Counted from the stretch's first letter, positions 11,356-24,419 are shown. The stretch: DNA of 64,000 nt from Pyrocephalus nanus (GCA_038380795.1 CM076262.1:70948629-71012628); one strand, 5' to 3'. Numbers and translations are program-made. Notes: generated by a model not told the origin, from the letters alone.

Positions 11356-12123
11356 CTGCAAGAGAATTACATTGCTTTAAACCTTACAAAATCAGTACCT
11401 GCATTTGGCTGCTGAAACAGAGGAAAAGGAAAGGGCATCACATTTAAAATGCAAGCGCTGAAAAATTAAGCACCGAAATTCTGATGCTGATTCTGGGGTT
11501 TTTTTATTATCCAGAACAGAAGCTCAGTTACAATTAATGGATCACACCTTAAATACACCATATTCTTTAAAACTTTCAAGCATAAAAAGTAATTCCAGGT
11601 GCCTGATTTCATCCTGAAGAGGGGAAAAAAAAAAGCCTATAATTAGGCTCTCACTGTCACTATTCCTTTTATTCATCAGGGTTTTAATTGCATACAAATA
11701 CATGGACTTTGTGACAAAACAAAACTAGGAGGTCACAGCTGGCAACATCCAGGCTAAGCACAATAGTTCTGGGTCAAACACAGCCACAGAACAAACTCTG
11801 AGCTCCTGCCACCAATGGCTGTGTCACTCTGGCCACACACACACCCCACGTGACATTTTTACTTCTTAAAACTTCTGGAAGCAATACCTTGCCTACAGGA
11901 CAGGCACAACCCCCCAGCCCAAAGCAAGATAAAAAAAAATCAAGCCAGGGGCAAAAAATGCCAGTCATGAGTAGGAGAGTTAAGGAGAATACAGAGTTGC
12001 CATGGTGGCATAATAATACCCATCACAGTGGTTCCCAAGGCACTTCTTATTTTTTTTTCTCGTGCCATTGTAACTCCACAGCCTGCAGATTGAGATAAGA
12101 TTTCAAACACAGATGTCTCTTAC
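11356..12123 (-). other. ITPR2: ITPR2 intron 3
   Basis: A 768-base intron between exons 3 and 4 (GTAAGA ... CTTGCAG). Short A or T tracts occur near 11503, 11621 and 12049. No repeat family or ORF of interest. Confidence 0.85.
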
Positions 12124-12239
12124 TTGAAGTTTCTTCAGCAGTGCAGCTTCAGTGTGGTTTCCTTGTTTGGCTTGCTTGGCTTTCCAGTACTGCTTCTGGG
12201 CCGAGTATCTGTTCATGGGACACACCTTGAAAAGGCAGT
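12124..12239 (-). CDS. ITPR2: ITPR2 coding exon 3 (Asp55 to Gln93)
   Basis: The exon reads (D)[18 protein letters not shown] followed by [20 protein letters not shown]. This is the helix-turn-helix arm of the suppressor domain. The stretch [18 protein letters not shown] is a strong type 2 signature; type 1 differs clearly here, with an AKPGANSTTDAVLLNKL-like sequence as I recall. The acceptor is TCTCTCCCCAG, ending at 12240; the donor is CAA|GTAAGA at 12123-12118, phase 0. The length of 116 bases equals two bases of Asp55 plus 38 codons. The same strand is open over a longer stretch upstream, but that extension has no family similarity and lies before the acceptor. Confidence 0.97.
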
Positions 12240-15200
12240 CTGGGGAGAGATTCAAAAGAACACTGCTCAGTCCTGTTGAAAGGCATTTCCTCCATTTGTG
12301 AGCGTGCTTTCCTCGGGTTTCTTTGCCCAGAAATGTCTGGGTACCGGTGCTTAAACACAGCTTGATGGCAGTGACACCCCGAGCAGGGCGGCATGACAAT
12401 CCTGATGTCCCCCTGGCTGCCCAGCTCCTTCTGCCACTGCTGCCAACGAGGATTGCACTCATCCACGTTCACCTACAGGCCACCAAGGAGGTTAACACAG
12501 AGTTCAGGTCTCTGTGCACCTTCACTAAGCTGTTTTTATTTACTGTGAAGTTTGGGTGGTTTTTAAATCAAAGCGACACGATCTGAACGTCACCACCATC
12601 CAACAGAGCAGGGGAAAAGCAGGGAAGGAGGGAAGAACCACCTGAGCACGGTGGCTGTGCAAACAGGAGAGGAGGGGGTACACCCTGAGGAGACTGCAGT
12701 CAGTAACTGACAGTTCGTGTTAATTAACAAACTCAATTTTGTGAAATTCCCTGACTTTGGGGTTTATTTTGTCCAGTGACAGTCCTATAAACTGGAAACA
12801 GAGGCTCATGACTCATCCAAAGCTGACTGCTTGATTTTACTCAAACTATTGGGATCTCAGCCCTTCAGACAAAAGCCCTGCTGTTATTTTGTGCCCCGAT
12901 CTATCATTAACATGCCTTTTCTCAGAAGGCTCCACGAAACATTTACTCCTCTGAAGTCACAATACCTTCTTTTCATAGGGCCAGCCTTCACTTCTCAGTC
13001 ACTCCCCACACATCCTGCTCCTGGAGTAAACACAGCTCTTCCCATCCTCCCAAGGTGTGCAGGGATGTGCAGTCACTGCCCTGGGGTTCCTCCTCCCCAA
13101 AGGTGGGTGACTTTTTTCTGATGATGGCTCTCAAGGAAAAGGAAACATGGGGCAGGGGCTGGATAACCTCAGCAGCTCTCCTGACTTCCAGTCCAGTTCT
13201 CTTTCCAGCTTCTTTAAAACCATTATTATTTCAATTTTTCTCAACTTATAGACTAAATTATTTACTTCCAGATGAGCTTTTTCCTATTGGATTTTTGGTT
13301 TTTAGGATTCCAGCTACATTAAAAGTGGGTCACCTCATTAATTTTTTCTGGTTTGGTTCCCCCCCCCCTCCTTTTTATAATACAGTAACAATAGGATAGT
13401 ATGTAAATTCAAGCTTCATGATCCTAAACATCATGGGGGTGTGGAACACTGCCTGCCCTAGAGATGTTATAATTTTAATTAACAGGGAAATTAAGAGAAA
13501 CTGGAGCATAAGATTGTAAAACAACTTTGCAGCACACACAGTAGATGAAGAGCTCAGCCCTCCTGGAGGTCAGTCCAGCAACCCACTGGTGAGACAGACC
13601 ATCCCTTCTAACTCCTCCAGACATTCCCAGACAATCCTAGTTCCTGGTTTTCATTACTTTATGGGGTTTTACATAAATGTTTCTCTTCCTGAGGACTCTA
13701 ATTAAATAGACATTATCAAAGGTAAACAAATAGCAACTACACTCAGGAGGTCTGAAAAGGAAAATAACTCCTGCATGCCCTTTAAATGCTCCTTGATATT
13801 GGATAAAGATAGTTGGGAACAATATTTGTCAGATGCTTTCTCTCCCTTCCCCCTCTTGGGTTTTTTTTCTTTTAAGTGTTAGAAATTCAACTCTTGCCCA
13901 CGATGGAAGATTTCTGTGATTTGCAGAACTAGAGAAATGATCACGTGGCTTTACCAAAAGCAGCAGGCTGAGAAAAGCGTAAGTGGAAGTGATGTGGCTA
14001 TTAAATCACAGTGTGTACAAATCTACATGGTTTTGGGGGAAAAAAAAATAAAATACAGGAAGGTGATAAAGAATTAAAGTGAGAATGGAAAGTGGAAAAT
14101 GTGAGGGAGCAAGGAGTGGGGCAACGAAGAGTCCTAAAAAGGGCAAGAAAAAAAGCTGTCAGGAGTCTGAGAGGTAAATGAAAGCAATTGTGGAACTGAG
14201 AAAGAGGTAGAAAACACAAAAATAAACCAAAAGTGTATGTAGAAGGCAAGCAAAAGAGGAAATGGCAGGTGGGAGGAAGAAAGGAGAGGGCACAGAGCAA
14301 CGTAATGGAAGGGAGAGAAGAGGAAAGAACCATGTCAGAAAACGCTTAGGTCAGACTAATAATTGAACAAGGGAGGATATTTAGCAACTCCAACATCACT
14401 CTCATTGCAGATGCCTCGAGAAAAAGGGGTAAAAAAACATACAGAATTTTAAACCAGTGTAAAAACTTGTGTCTGTTTTACAAATAAAAGGCAGACCTGT
14501 GCTCCTTTTTTGTCAGAGCCGCTAAATCTGCCCAAGCAGCAGCTCTTATCTGTGCTATTTTACACCTTGGAAGCTCAAAGTGCTTCCCACTGGAGATAAC
14601 AAGCACCAAGCCGAAGCCCGTTTAAGGTCACAGGCTGAGGAAACTCGCCGTTCTGGGGCTCACGGTGTGGCTTTTCTTCAAAGGCACACGATTTTTTGGC
14701 ACACGCTGTTCTTCCTAATCTCTGCGAACCTGCGGCGTTTTCCACCGCGGCACTAAATGCCTTGGCTCCCACCAGCTCCACTGTGAATTCAGGACAAGCA
14801 GCACCCGGCTTGATCAGTCCCTTAAACTCAACAGCGAAACAAGGAGAAAGTTCGGTGCGGGTTCTTTTTTTCCATCAGCCTTCAAGGAAACGCCAAATTC
14901 TGCCCTCCTGGATGCGACCGCAGAGCCGCGGAGGGGTTATCCCAGTGACCAGGGGAAATTGGGATCGCGGCTGCTTCGTGGGGACACAGAAAAGAAAAGC
15001 AACCACACCTTGCCTGGGCTGAGCAACACCCCGGGCCGGGGGGAGGGATGTGCTCCGAAATGATCAGAAATAGCAACCACCCACTCAAAAAGGGAAAAGA
15101 AAGTAAACACGTAACAAAAATGAAACTGCTATTTTGAGACAGCTCTTTTCACGGGCTTTCAGTACCTTAATTTGATCTCTGAGTGAACTCTGAAGGAGAC

Positions 15201-15305
15201 ATACAAACAGTTCAAACCCACAATCTTTGGGTTTGTTGTTTTCTTGTTTGTTTTTTGTTTGTTTTTTTTTTCTTCTGTTGGGGAACGGGTCGATAAAGTA
15301 TTACC

Positions 15306-15328
15306 AAAAAAAAAAAAAAAAAAAAAAA
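15306..15328. repeat. Homopolymer A23
   Basis: Uninterrupted A run in intron 2 (T run in the transcript), preceded by a TTGT/TTTG-rich stretch at about 15236-15272. Confidence 0.95.
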
Positions 15329-16140
15329 TAGACCAAGCACGGTCCTCTGATGTTAATTTTCAGAGCCAGTCCTCGGAATCTAAACATCTTGTTAGAAATA
15401 TGGTTTTTTCTCATACTTCTTTGACTCCCAGGTCGTGCTCTGACCTCAAATCAACGCCAGTTCAGCTCTCAGTGATACAAACATTGTAAACCATGCAGAC
15501 AGCAGTTCCTATTACTGAAGAGGCCCCACTCCTCCTGCTGTTAGATGTTATTTCCAGTTGCTTATGTCTAATCATTCAATTAATCATTCCTGTCTAAGTC
15601 TTCCTTTTATGTCAAGAACCTACTTAAAGCAGCTTTTGTTTCGTTTATTAACTCTGCTGTTTTAATTGAAGGCTATTTCCCAGAAGAAGCTTGGGGAGGG
15701 AAAAAAAAATACGCATTTTGCTTACATTTCCTGGTTATAAGAACAGCATTTAGCAACTCTTTTGCCTCAGTACTCTAAGCAGAGCTACAAAATTTACCGA
15801 AGCATGGCAGAGATGTGCTCTTGGGGGCTTTTGTAGTAGAGCCAACCTCTGTGGCACCAGGCACTGAATCCCAGTTAAGACAGCAAAGTCTCTTGCTGAG
15901 CTCCCAGCAAAAATCCTGCTATTCCCACACTTGCAATTTGACTTGTAAGGTGAAAGAGAAAACATGCAAACAATGGCTTTATTTTTGCTGCAGCCACCCC
16001 CCTGAGTACACCTTGACTACCTGAAGCAGCAGGAAAATGGTACTGGATTCAGTCCCAGTATGTTATAGAGTGGTGGGTTGCATCAATTAAGGTCACAAAA
16101 CTCACTTTTTTACCTATTTCTTTTCTCCTACAGGTGTTAA

Positions 16141-16490
16141 GAGACCTTATAGCACCTCCCAGTACCTAAAGGAGACCTAAAGAAAGCTGGCAAGGGGCTT
16201 TTAAAAAGGGCATGGAGTGGCAGGACAAGGGGGAATGGCTTCAAACTGGCAGAGAGGAGGTTTAGATTGGATATTAGGGAGAAATTCTTCCCTGTGAGGG
16301 TGGGCAGGCCCTGGCACAGGTTGCCCAGAGAAGCTGGGGCTGCCCCTGGATCCCTGGAAGTGTCCAAGACCAGGTTGGATGGGGCTTGGAGCAACCTGGG
16401 CTGGTGAAAGGTGTCCCTGCTCATGGCAGGGGGTTGGAACTGGGTGATCCTTAAGGTCCCTTCCAACCCAAACCATTCTGCAACTTTATG
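16141..16490 (+). mobile_element. CR1 LINE, 5'-truncated 3' end
   Basis: The sense CR1 3' region reads from gagaccttatagcacctccc through 'aggtttagattggatattag' and 'tgccagggcctggcacagg'-type wording to 'aaggtcccttccaacccaaa' and the terminal 'accattctgcaac'. It is antisense to ITPR2 in intron 2. ORFs across it on both strands are CR1 shadows. Confidence 0.92.
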
Positions 16491-17478
16491 CTGCAGCTAA
16501 TCCAAATTTTCATCCTACCCTAACGCTGGCAATACCAAAATTAAATGACATCTGGGTGCAGCAGACTGGAAAGAGGTAAGGAGTGACTGGAAGAGAGGCT
16601 GCAAAGGGAGGAGGAAAGCAGCCACTAACAGGTTTTGGGGCAGAAAGGGAGAGGGACAAGAAGGGATCCCCAAGAAGAGCTGGATCTGAGTTGGAGGAAA
16701 GGTTAGGTGCTGTGGAGAAGAGGGAGCAGAGACAGCCTGAGATAAAGGGATGTGTTCTGCAGGCAAGAGACAGAGATTACAACAGGGAACAGAGCCAAAA
16801 TCGTCTACAGCTGATACAAAACATCCCCCTGCAGAAGCTGGGATGTAACCCAGGAGAGCAGCCCCAGCAGCAGCAAACAGCTGTGCATCTTGGCAGTGCC
16901 TCATCCCCTCCTCACATCTCTTCTACCTCCACATGTGCTGCCACCACTGCTGGCCAGGCATCAGTGCTGACAGTTCAAGAAGTTCTCACCCCGCAGCAAA
17001 AGGCCCAGACACACCTGAGGCTGCTGAAATCACTTACAAAAAAAACCAAAAAACAAACCTAAAAAGTCAACACAGAACTTAATCAATTTTAGGAACACAT
17101 CAGGATAGGCCAGTGACAGAAAATCATCCAAAGGATCCCCATCTGAAATTTTGTGCAACCTGGAAACCGTGATTTACAAAAGTACTTCCAGGCAGCAGGA
17201 GGGTGAAATCACGCTCAGGTAGCCTGAAAGCCACACTGGATGCCACCCCCATTGCTGCTATGAACTAATTTACTCTGGCAAGTGACTGCAATTTATTAGT
17301 CCTAGTTCCTAAATACACATCCTCACTTTCTCAGTTTTCCAAGATCTGCCAATGGACTGAATGCTCACAGCTGGAACTGGAACCAACTGCTGATGTTTCC
17401 TGAATTCATAATGGAAAAAAATCTTGAATGTTCTGGGAAAGCAGAATTTCAGTCTCTCAGTGGTTTAAATGCTCACCC

Positions 17479-17502
17479 TTTTTTTTTTTTTTTTTTTTTT
17501 TT
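17479..17502. repeat. Homopolymer T24
   Basis: Uninterrupted T run in intron 2 (A run in the transcript), about 70 bases from a short CR1 end. Confidence 0.95.
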
Positions 17503-17572
17503 CAATAATAGCATATACAGAAACACTGGGAATAAAATAATAAGGTTAAGAATGTCAGTGCAACCCCTCGAG

Positions 17573-17612
17573 ATCATAGAAAGGTTTGGGATGTAAGGGA
17601 CCTTAAAAATCT
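17573..17612 (-). mobile_element. Short CR1 3' end
   Basis: About 40 bases match the CR1 terminus in minus orientation (atcatagaaaggtttgggat followed by gtaagggaccttaaaaatc). The right side is AT-rich, not CR1. It lies in intron 2. Confidence 0.7.
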
Positions 17613-18279
17613 TTTAAAATAAATACAAGCAGCCACGAAACTCATTGCCCTCTATAGCTGGTGTGAATCCAAGCCCTTTTAAGCCAAAGGAGGCTCTGCT
17701 TTGGCACAGTTTAAGAGTATTCTTCAGCACTCAAGAAGTACAAACCACATGTTGTCAGTGCACTGTTATTTTTTCCAATAAGCAGAACAGCAGAATTATC
17801 CAAAATCTACGAGGTCAAGTTGAAAAAAAAAAAAAAATCAGATATGGTTTTAAGCAAAAGCAAAACAAGAAGCTGACAAAAAACGTGGGGGTAGTCCTTC
17901 AAAATGCTGTCTTATCTTTAAAAGAAATAAACAATCCAGCAGCTCGAGTAGTTTTGGACCTCACAAGCTTGTTTCCCATTTACAGTAAGAGCAGGGCTGG
18001 AGCAAAGGGTTTGTCATCCAGCCTTCAGTGCAGAGAGCAGCAAACAGCTCTTGGACTACAAGAAAATTCGTGCCTTTCCCTACATTTTCCACCTGCCCCT
18101 CGTGCCTCGGCAAGTTTTGTATTTATCTCTCGAAATCTGTCATTCCCATTGCAGTTTGAAACTTCCCCAGGGTGCTCACAAACCACCTGGGAAGTCACAC
18201 GTCTGGAAAGGCAAAGTGCTCAAGGACTTGGAACGTGGATCAACGGGTCATTAAAGAGAAATTATCCCCAATTACTGAC

Positions 18280-18350
18280 CTCTGAACTTCTTTGGAGGAT
18301 TAGCGAGGTCACCAGCCTCTGGCTGAACCACACAGCGGTCATCCACTAAC
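18280..18350 (-). CDS. ITPR2: ITPR2 coding exon 2 (Gly31 to Arg54)
   Basis: This 71-base internal exon reads [14 protein letters not shown] and then [10 protein letters not shown], plus the first base of Asp55. It continues the suppressor-domain beta-trefoil; the wording [14 protein letters not shown] and NPPKKFRD is conserved in all IP3 receptors. The acceptor is TTTCCCTAG at 18359-18351 and the donor is G|GTCAGT at 18280-18274. Phases agree with exon 1 (GG + G = Gly31) and exon 3 (G + AC = Asp55). The length fits 23 codons plus a split codon at each end. It lies 25.8 kb downstream of exon 1 and 6 kb upstream of exon 3. On the plus strand the same bases fall in the tail of a 234-codon ORF, which is only a shadow. 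Confidence 0.95.
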
Positions 18351-21110
18351 CTAGGGAAACAAAAAGTAATTACACTCATTAAAATGTGTTTGACACCAGT
18401 GTAGATAAACACAGACACAAAAGCTTACACATTTCTCTGATTTAATGCAAAAAATTCAGTTACTAAGCATAACTAAGAACAGAAAACTCTACATTTTCCT
18501 TCAAGAGGGAGGATTTCTTGTGCTGCACTCAAGCATGGCCTGTGTTTCAGGTCCCACTTCATTTATAACCAGTGCAAGTCCCTTTTGTTACACCACACAC
18601 ATTGATGCTACCTGTAAAATTCTTGTTTTCCTTCATTAGAGCCCATTAACCCTCAATCAGAAACTGTTTGTTTTTCTGCAGCTGCCAGGTTTTCTTTTTC
18701 ACCATTCCCAATCTTTCCTCTGAGGAGGAATGTGGAATTAAGGTTCAGCTCCGATCAAAACTCCCAGGCCCACATTTTCCTTTGCTAAAATGAGTAAAGC
18801 TTTACTTTAATCCACAGCAGAAAATCTAAATAACAAATCTAATACATTTCTTGCAATATTTTAGAAGTTAAATAATAAAATTAAGAAGTATGAATTGTTA
18901 AACTTATCTCAGAACTTCCTAAGCATAAATTCAGCTTCCTTTCAGGAAGCACCCAGTGAATAATTTGCCCGTTTCAAACAATTATTCAGGAAAATCATGT
19001 TTAAGGACATACTACTGCCCTGCCACTTCACAGCCAGAGCCTCAGCAACATTTTTGTTGGAAATTGCCAGAAAAAGCACAATTTGGCTTCAGCCAAATGA
19101 CACAATAGATGTTTTCACTCAAGCTGGGGAAGGCTTTGCAACCAAGCACGAGTGCAGCAAAGCTGATCCCCCAGCATGCCCGTGAATTTTCCACCTCTAC
19201 CAAGCTGATTGATGGCAAATCAAGAGTCAGTCCTGCAAGATGCTCCCTGTCCATGATCTAAAGGGCCAAAGCTTTCTACAAACAGCACCCAAAACCTGGA
19301 GTCACAGACAGGTGATATTAAAGCGTTACCTTAACAGAATTTTTTTTTAGTGCCAGGAAGCACTTCCCACTCTCAACAAAATCCCTCAAAGGCTTTCAGG
19401 ATGAACCCATCAGGTTTGACCTCAAGCACTGTCAGGATGGAGGGCAACATGTTGAAAGGCAACCATAATTCACAAGGAACGTCTTGTGCACCCTCGTGAC
19501 AACTACAACTGTGGATGAAATGCGAGACTCTCATCGTGGCACGTCACTGTACCAAAAACCATACACAAAACAAGGTGCTGATGCTGAGAACACCAATTGA
19601 GATGCTTCACAGCCTGAGCCAGTCAGCTGCACTGCTCAAACACGTCGGCCTTTCAGAAAAACAGACACGAAACAATTAATACCGATCACTCGCCTTCAAG
19701 CCTTCTCTAAAGGCACAAAGATAAGGACCATAAATCAGTTCTGCAGCCATCAGGAACCAAAGACATCAGACAACACAAAGGAGAAAGGAACTGCTGCTTC
19801 TATCATCCTCTAGACATGCAAAGAGAGCACAGAAAATTTAACTGACGTGTTGCAGGACAGAGCAGGAACATCATCTCCTGAGCACTCGCTCAGCGCCTCA
19901 GCTTCTCCCACCTTCTGTTTCTTGCAACACATGACAGAAAAATAAGAGCATTGCTTTGTCCAGTTAGCAGCCTTCCAACAATTTAATCCCCAGAATTTCC
20001 ACATAATGTCATTTAGTCAGTATTCCAGCTGTATGACCTTCAAAGAGCTCAACAGCTGCTTGTTTACCACGGAGGTGCCTGTTAGGATGCTGGAGCGAGA
20101 GCTGAGTTGCACGCGATGCCAGACTGTAGATTGGAACAGAAGAGGCTCTTCAAACACAGGCCACTTCCTCTGATACCAATTCAAAATATTCAGATCCCAC
20201 TTTTATCCTGAGCCAAAAGCAGCTTGTTGGTTTGCTCCTGAGGCCTGGTAGGTGGCTGCATTAAACAACCAGCGACTCCAGACCTTTGTAACCTGCAAGC
20301 AGACCCGTCTGGGATGTGTGAAACCGAGGAACAGGCCTGGCTACAAAGGTCCTGGACATCTGTGGTGTCTGTCAGGCCCCAGCACAGCATGTTTTCAGAT
20401 CACTCCCTTGCTGCCTTGCACAGGAGGCCAAAGTGCACCAGATAGACTTTTCTGATAAAGGCAGGAATTACTGTTTGATACCATCACATCTGCAAGCTAC
20501 TTAAATACTGATCCAAATTATGATGCCGATATTCAAGCCACTTGACCATGATACCACCAGAGAAGCTTTGACAAGCTTCATTTTTGTTTAATTCTTCGTC
20601 TGCACTGCAGACAATTCTGCTTTGGGCTCTCCCCTGTCATTCAGCACCTGGCACAAACATGACTGTGTTTTAGTTTCTCATGCACTGGCAGCATTCAAAT
20701 CACAGAGGATTTCCCTGCACATTTATGATATGATTTTTAGCTGTGCAGGTTCTTCCCTGAGCACAATAAATACCTGGTTTATGCACAATGCCTCCAAGTA
20801 ACTATTGTAATTAAGTTGTACAGCAGTTCCCTGGTGCTTCAGATAAATCATCAGGAAAGTCAAAACTGTAATTACAGTCGTGGACTTTACGCAGGGCCCT
20901 TTGTATTCACTAATTGCAGAATTAGGGTCCGAAATTGCTTGTCGTAGATGCCCAGCCATTGTCCCAGGGAAGCCAGGGAAGTTTTTCCACTCCCTGCAGG
21001 GGAAGCAAGGGCAGCTCCTCATCACGATGCAATGCCCAGGAGTTGAGCTGTGCAGCTCCACAGGGGCAGCAGGGAAAAAGCCAAGGCAGCTTTCAACTCC
21101 CCAGAGTCCC

Positions 21111-21255
21111 AGGATGGGTCAGGCTGGGAGGGACCAACAGTGGGGCATCTGGTGCCACCTCCCTGCTCCAGCAGGGTCATCCCACAGCACGTGGCACACA
21201 GGATTGCATCCAGAGGGTTCTGGAATATCCCCAGGGAGGGATCAACTTCTCCCAA
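21111..21255 (-). mobile_element. CR1 LINE fragment, CR1-Y/F-like subfamily
   Basis: The segment has the alternative CR1 3' wording 'gggtcaggctgggagggacc', 'ctggtgccacctccctgctc', 'aggattgcatccagagggtt' and 'ctggaatatccccaggga'. It is in minus orientation in intron 1. The overlapping long plus-strand ORFs at 20880-21395 come partly from this repeat. Confidence 0.8.
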
Positions 21256-21793
21256 AACTGTTCATCACTTGCATTCAGAACTTGTCTAATACAAACAGCT
21301 TCAAACTTCCCAGACAGCTTCTAACACCGCTCTGCTCCCTGGGCACCGGAAAGGATAACTTGCAGCAATTCCCACTAAATCTTTCTGCCAGGTAGAGCAA
21401 ATTTATAAGGACTTGCACTGAAATTAAAAACCAGAAAGAGTCTGTGAAAGAGCCAGTGGGGCCTGGCTGTGTATTTGGGAAAGCAGGAGTAACGACAAAG
21501 GGATGGGAGGAGCAGGACTAAGTGGTATGGGTATAACTGATAAGGGGTGTTGGCAGAGGAGTCTGTAATGGTACCTGGGTTTATGGGTATGAATCACATG
21601 TGCTGGGGAAGTCTCCCCTGATTACCTAACACAGGTTAAAGGTAAATCCACCCCAGGTTTCTAGGAACCCGCAGATGTAGTGCAAGAGTCAAGGAACAGT
21701 TGTATAACTGCAATCCTAGAAAGATTGTTCACAACGTTGTTTCAGATTTACTGCTGAGATACAGTGGCATTCTGAAAGAACAAAAAGCAGTGT

Positions 21794-21857
21794 AAAAAAA
21801 AAAAAAAAAAAGAAACCAAAACCAACAAAAAAACCAAACAAACAAACAAAAAAAAAC
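21794..21857. repeat. A-rich low-complexity tract
   Basis: A run of about 19 A is followed by AACC/CAAA-type A-rich sequence with only C and G interruptions. It shows no repeat-family features. Confidence 0.85.
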
Positions 21858-23920
21858 CAGGAGGGGAATTACAGTGGGTCTCTCTCATAAGATGCTTTTC
21901 AGGTTGTCATAGAAAATCAGCCACACAATATCATTTGTCCAAGCTTTGTGCCTTCAGTTTAAAAAATACCATCCTGAAACGTGTTTTGTCTGTTCCTACC
22001 AGCAGAATTTCCAGCCGATATTCCTAAGTAAAACAATATCTAAGCAAACACACAAGCACACAGACTCTCTTACACACGTAACTACACATGTTAACATATT
22101 AAAAAATACAAGACCAGCTACTGATGTCTCACTGTTACACACGGGGATGAGCAGAGTCGGGACTCTTCACAGATCTGTGGAGTATTTTACTCCTCAAAAA
22201 GCTGAATAAACTAAGCTAGAGGCAACGGCTTCAATCTAAGGCACACAGCTGTTCACCTTTTCCTCTCTTTGAACTGAGAGCAGGGCCTGACAGCAGCAAG
22301 GAAGAGGGGCAAAAGTGGATGACAGGCATCAGCAAGAGGAGCTGGGCATTTTAATTGCCAAGCAGAGCCAGGAAACGTCTTTGTTCAACATCAGTTTACG
22401 AATCGTGCTGAGGTTGCACCCCAAAAACCACATAACCTTGACATTCCCTCATGGAGCAGCCCCCAAGGCTTCCCCCGCACAACCTCCTCATCAGAAACTC
22501 CTGCCAGAGCTCCTGCCACCCAAGACACTTCTTCCCTTCCCACAAAGTCCCCTCCTGTGCTCCAAACATCCCAGGAAGCACCGGGAAGAGAGGTGCTGGT
22601 CATTCCACTGAGAAGCCAACCAAGAACGAACAATAGGTGATTAAAATTGTGCCGCCCTGGAAATCGAGCATCAAATACCTAAGTGCCAAAACAATCAGGT
22701 CCACCCAGTTCTTCTCCAAGTCCACCCACTTTTCATTTCATTTCATTGAGCCTCTTATCAGGCATCTGGGTCAGCCCACTTCTTGTGTGCTCCAAGCAGT
22801 CTCCTGCCAAAAATCTACCTCACCCTTCCCAAAATGTGAGTTCATGCTCCTTTTTGACTACCAGCCCTTTTACAAGAGATTTACAGCTCTATGGTTTAGC
22901 CCCACTATATGGAATTTGTCCTTTTTCCTGGCTCTTTGCAAAGCTAAAATTTTTCACCGTCATCTTTTCTCATCTCTGATCTTTCAGGGCCTCCTACATT
23001 CAGAAAATTAAAATGATCTTCCTTGCACTTATAGCAGGCCTATTAAATCTCTGCACCATTCAGGAAGATTCCATGCTAAAAATCCCTTTGGATAAACAGG
23101 AGGGCCACAGTGAACAACATCTGAAGAACTGCTCTGCATGCCAGTGAAGTGCAGCAGCACAGAGAGGGACCAGAAAGTCTAATTCCTGCCTGCCCCAGAT
23201 TTTAGCAACCTTATCCTTTCCTTTCTGAACAAATTTTAATTGCCCCAAACACAAAGCTTAACACAGGTTGAAAGAAGCTGTTAAATGAATACCCTTACTC
23301 TGGGAAAACAAAACTACATTAATAACTGCACAAATAATTAGCCCTTGAAGTTTGTTTTTTTTCCTTATCTGATAATGCATTCACATATTCTTGTAACTGT
23401 ACCTGCAGGCTTGCATGTCAGAGGGGGGGGAAAATAAAAGCAGAGATTTTTCCTGTTCAATTAAGCAATGCAGCTATAAATCCTGAATGTCACTTTGTTT
23501 TTCTTTTGTATTGTGTTATATTCAGTCAGGCTTTCAGCTTGCAAAAGCTTCTGTTCGGTAGAACTTGTTTATCCCTTTCCATACTTATATTTACATTTAA
23601 AACGTTGTGCAATTTCAATTAAATTATAAGAACTGAGCTAAAATAAACGATTACAAGAAAATAAAATGTTGTTTGGAGATTAAAAGGGGAGGGGGGGAAC
23701 ACTGTTCTCAGATTTTAGTCTCAGTTTTGCAATTTTCTTGGATTGCATCACGGGTAAGCCGTTCCCTAGCACGGGGAAAATGCTGCTGAGCTTGGCTTGG
23801 ACATCCTCATTTTTGCCAAGGAAATAAACATTTGCCCAGTATTTCAAGATCCTCACATCAAGTCACTTTTCAGAGGTGCCAAGCACATCTATTTTCTGCT
23901 GGCAAAAGGGGACTGGGAAG

Positions 23921-24060
23921 TGGTCACAGCTCCAGCGTCCAAGCGTTTGGACAAAGCCCTCAGGCACACGGTGGGATTCTTGGGGTGTCCTGTGCAGGGC
24001 CAGGAGTTGGATTTTAACCTTGTGGTTCCCTTCTGACTCAGGATATTCTATGATTCCACG
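23921..24060 (+). mobile_element. CR1 LINE 3' end
   Basis: Sense CR1 tail: 'aagcgtttggacaaagccct', 'tgtgcagggccaggagttgg' and the terminal 'ctcaggatattctatgattc'. It is antisense to ITPR2 in intron 1. Confidence 0.85.
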
Positions 24061-24419
24061 GGGAATTGGCAATGGGAGGAGGTGTGCCAGCCCATCCCAC
24101 CACCCAGCTCTCTCCCCCATCACACAAAGTCCTGCTACACTTCTCAAAAATCCTGGTGCTCTGCTCCCAGGCCTATTTTGGCTTCAGTCTATCATCTCCC
24201 TGCCTCTGATAAACAAATTACATTCCCACAAACCCAAGGAAATGGCCCATTTCTTCCTTTGTTTCTTTCTTTTCTGATTTTTTTTTTTTTTTAACGTGAA
24301 AAGTAAGAGTCTGTCACAGAAGGATGTTGTGAGAGCCTGAAGGCATTTAATGGGAAAACACTTGCCCAGGAAAACACTCTCTGGGATGAAGTTTGTATTG
24401 AAAAATTCTTTTAAAGCTT

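Larger units (their letters stand above)
12240..18279 (-). other. ITPR2: ITPR2 intron 2
   Basis: A 6.0 kb intron holding a 350-base CR1 copy (16141-16490, plus), a short CR1 end (17573-17612, minus), an A23 run at 15306-15328, a T24 run at 17479-17502, and a 300-base purine-rich plus strand (14030-14333), which is pyrimidine-rich in the transcript. ORFs at 16583-17062 and 17645-18349 on the plus strand show no family similarity. Confidence 0.8.

Noticed and set aside
16583..17062. 159-codon plus-strand ORF as a gene
   Set aside because: It lies inside ITPR2 intron 2 in purine-rich DNA with low stop density, has low-complexity composition and no recognisable domain. A 129-codon ORF covers part of it on the other strand.
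17645..18349. 234-codon plus-strand ORF, the longest in the window
   Set aside because: Its end is the antisense of ITPR2 exon 2 and the rest is intron sequence with an AAAA-coded lysine run. No domain is recognised.
20880..21395. 171-codon plus-strand ORF
   Set aside because: It overlaps a CR1-Y/F-like fragment in antisense. The wording follows the repeat, not a protein family.
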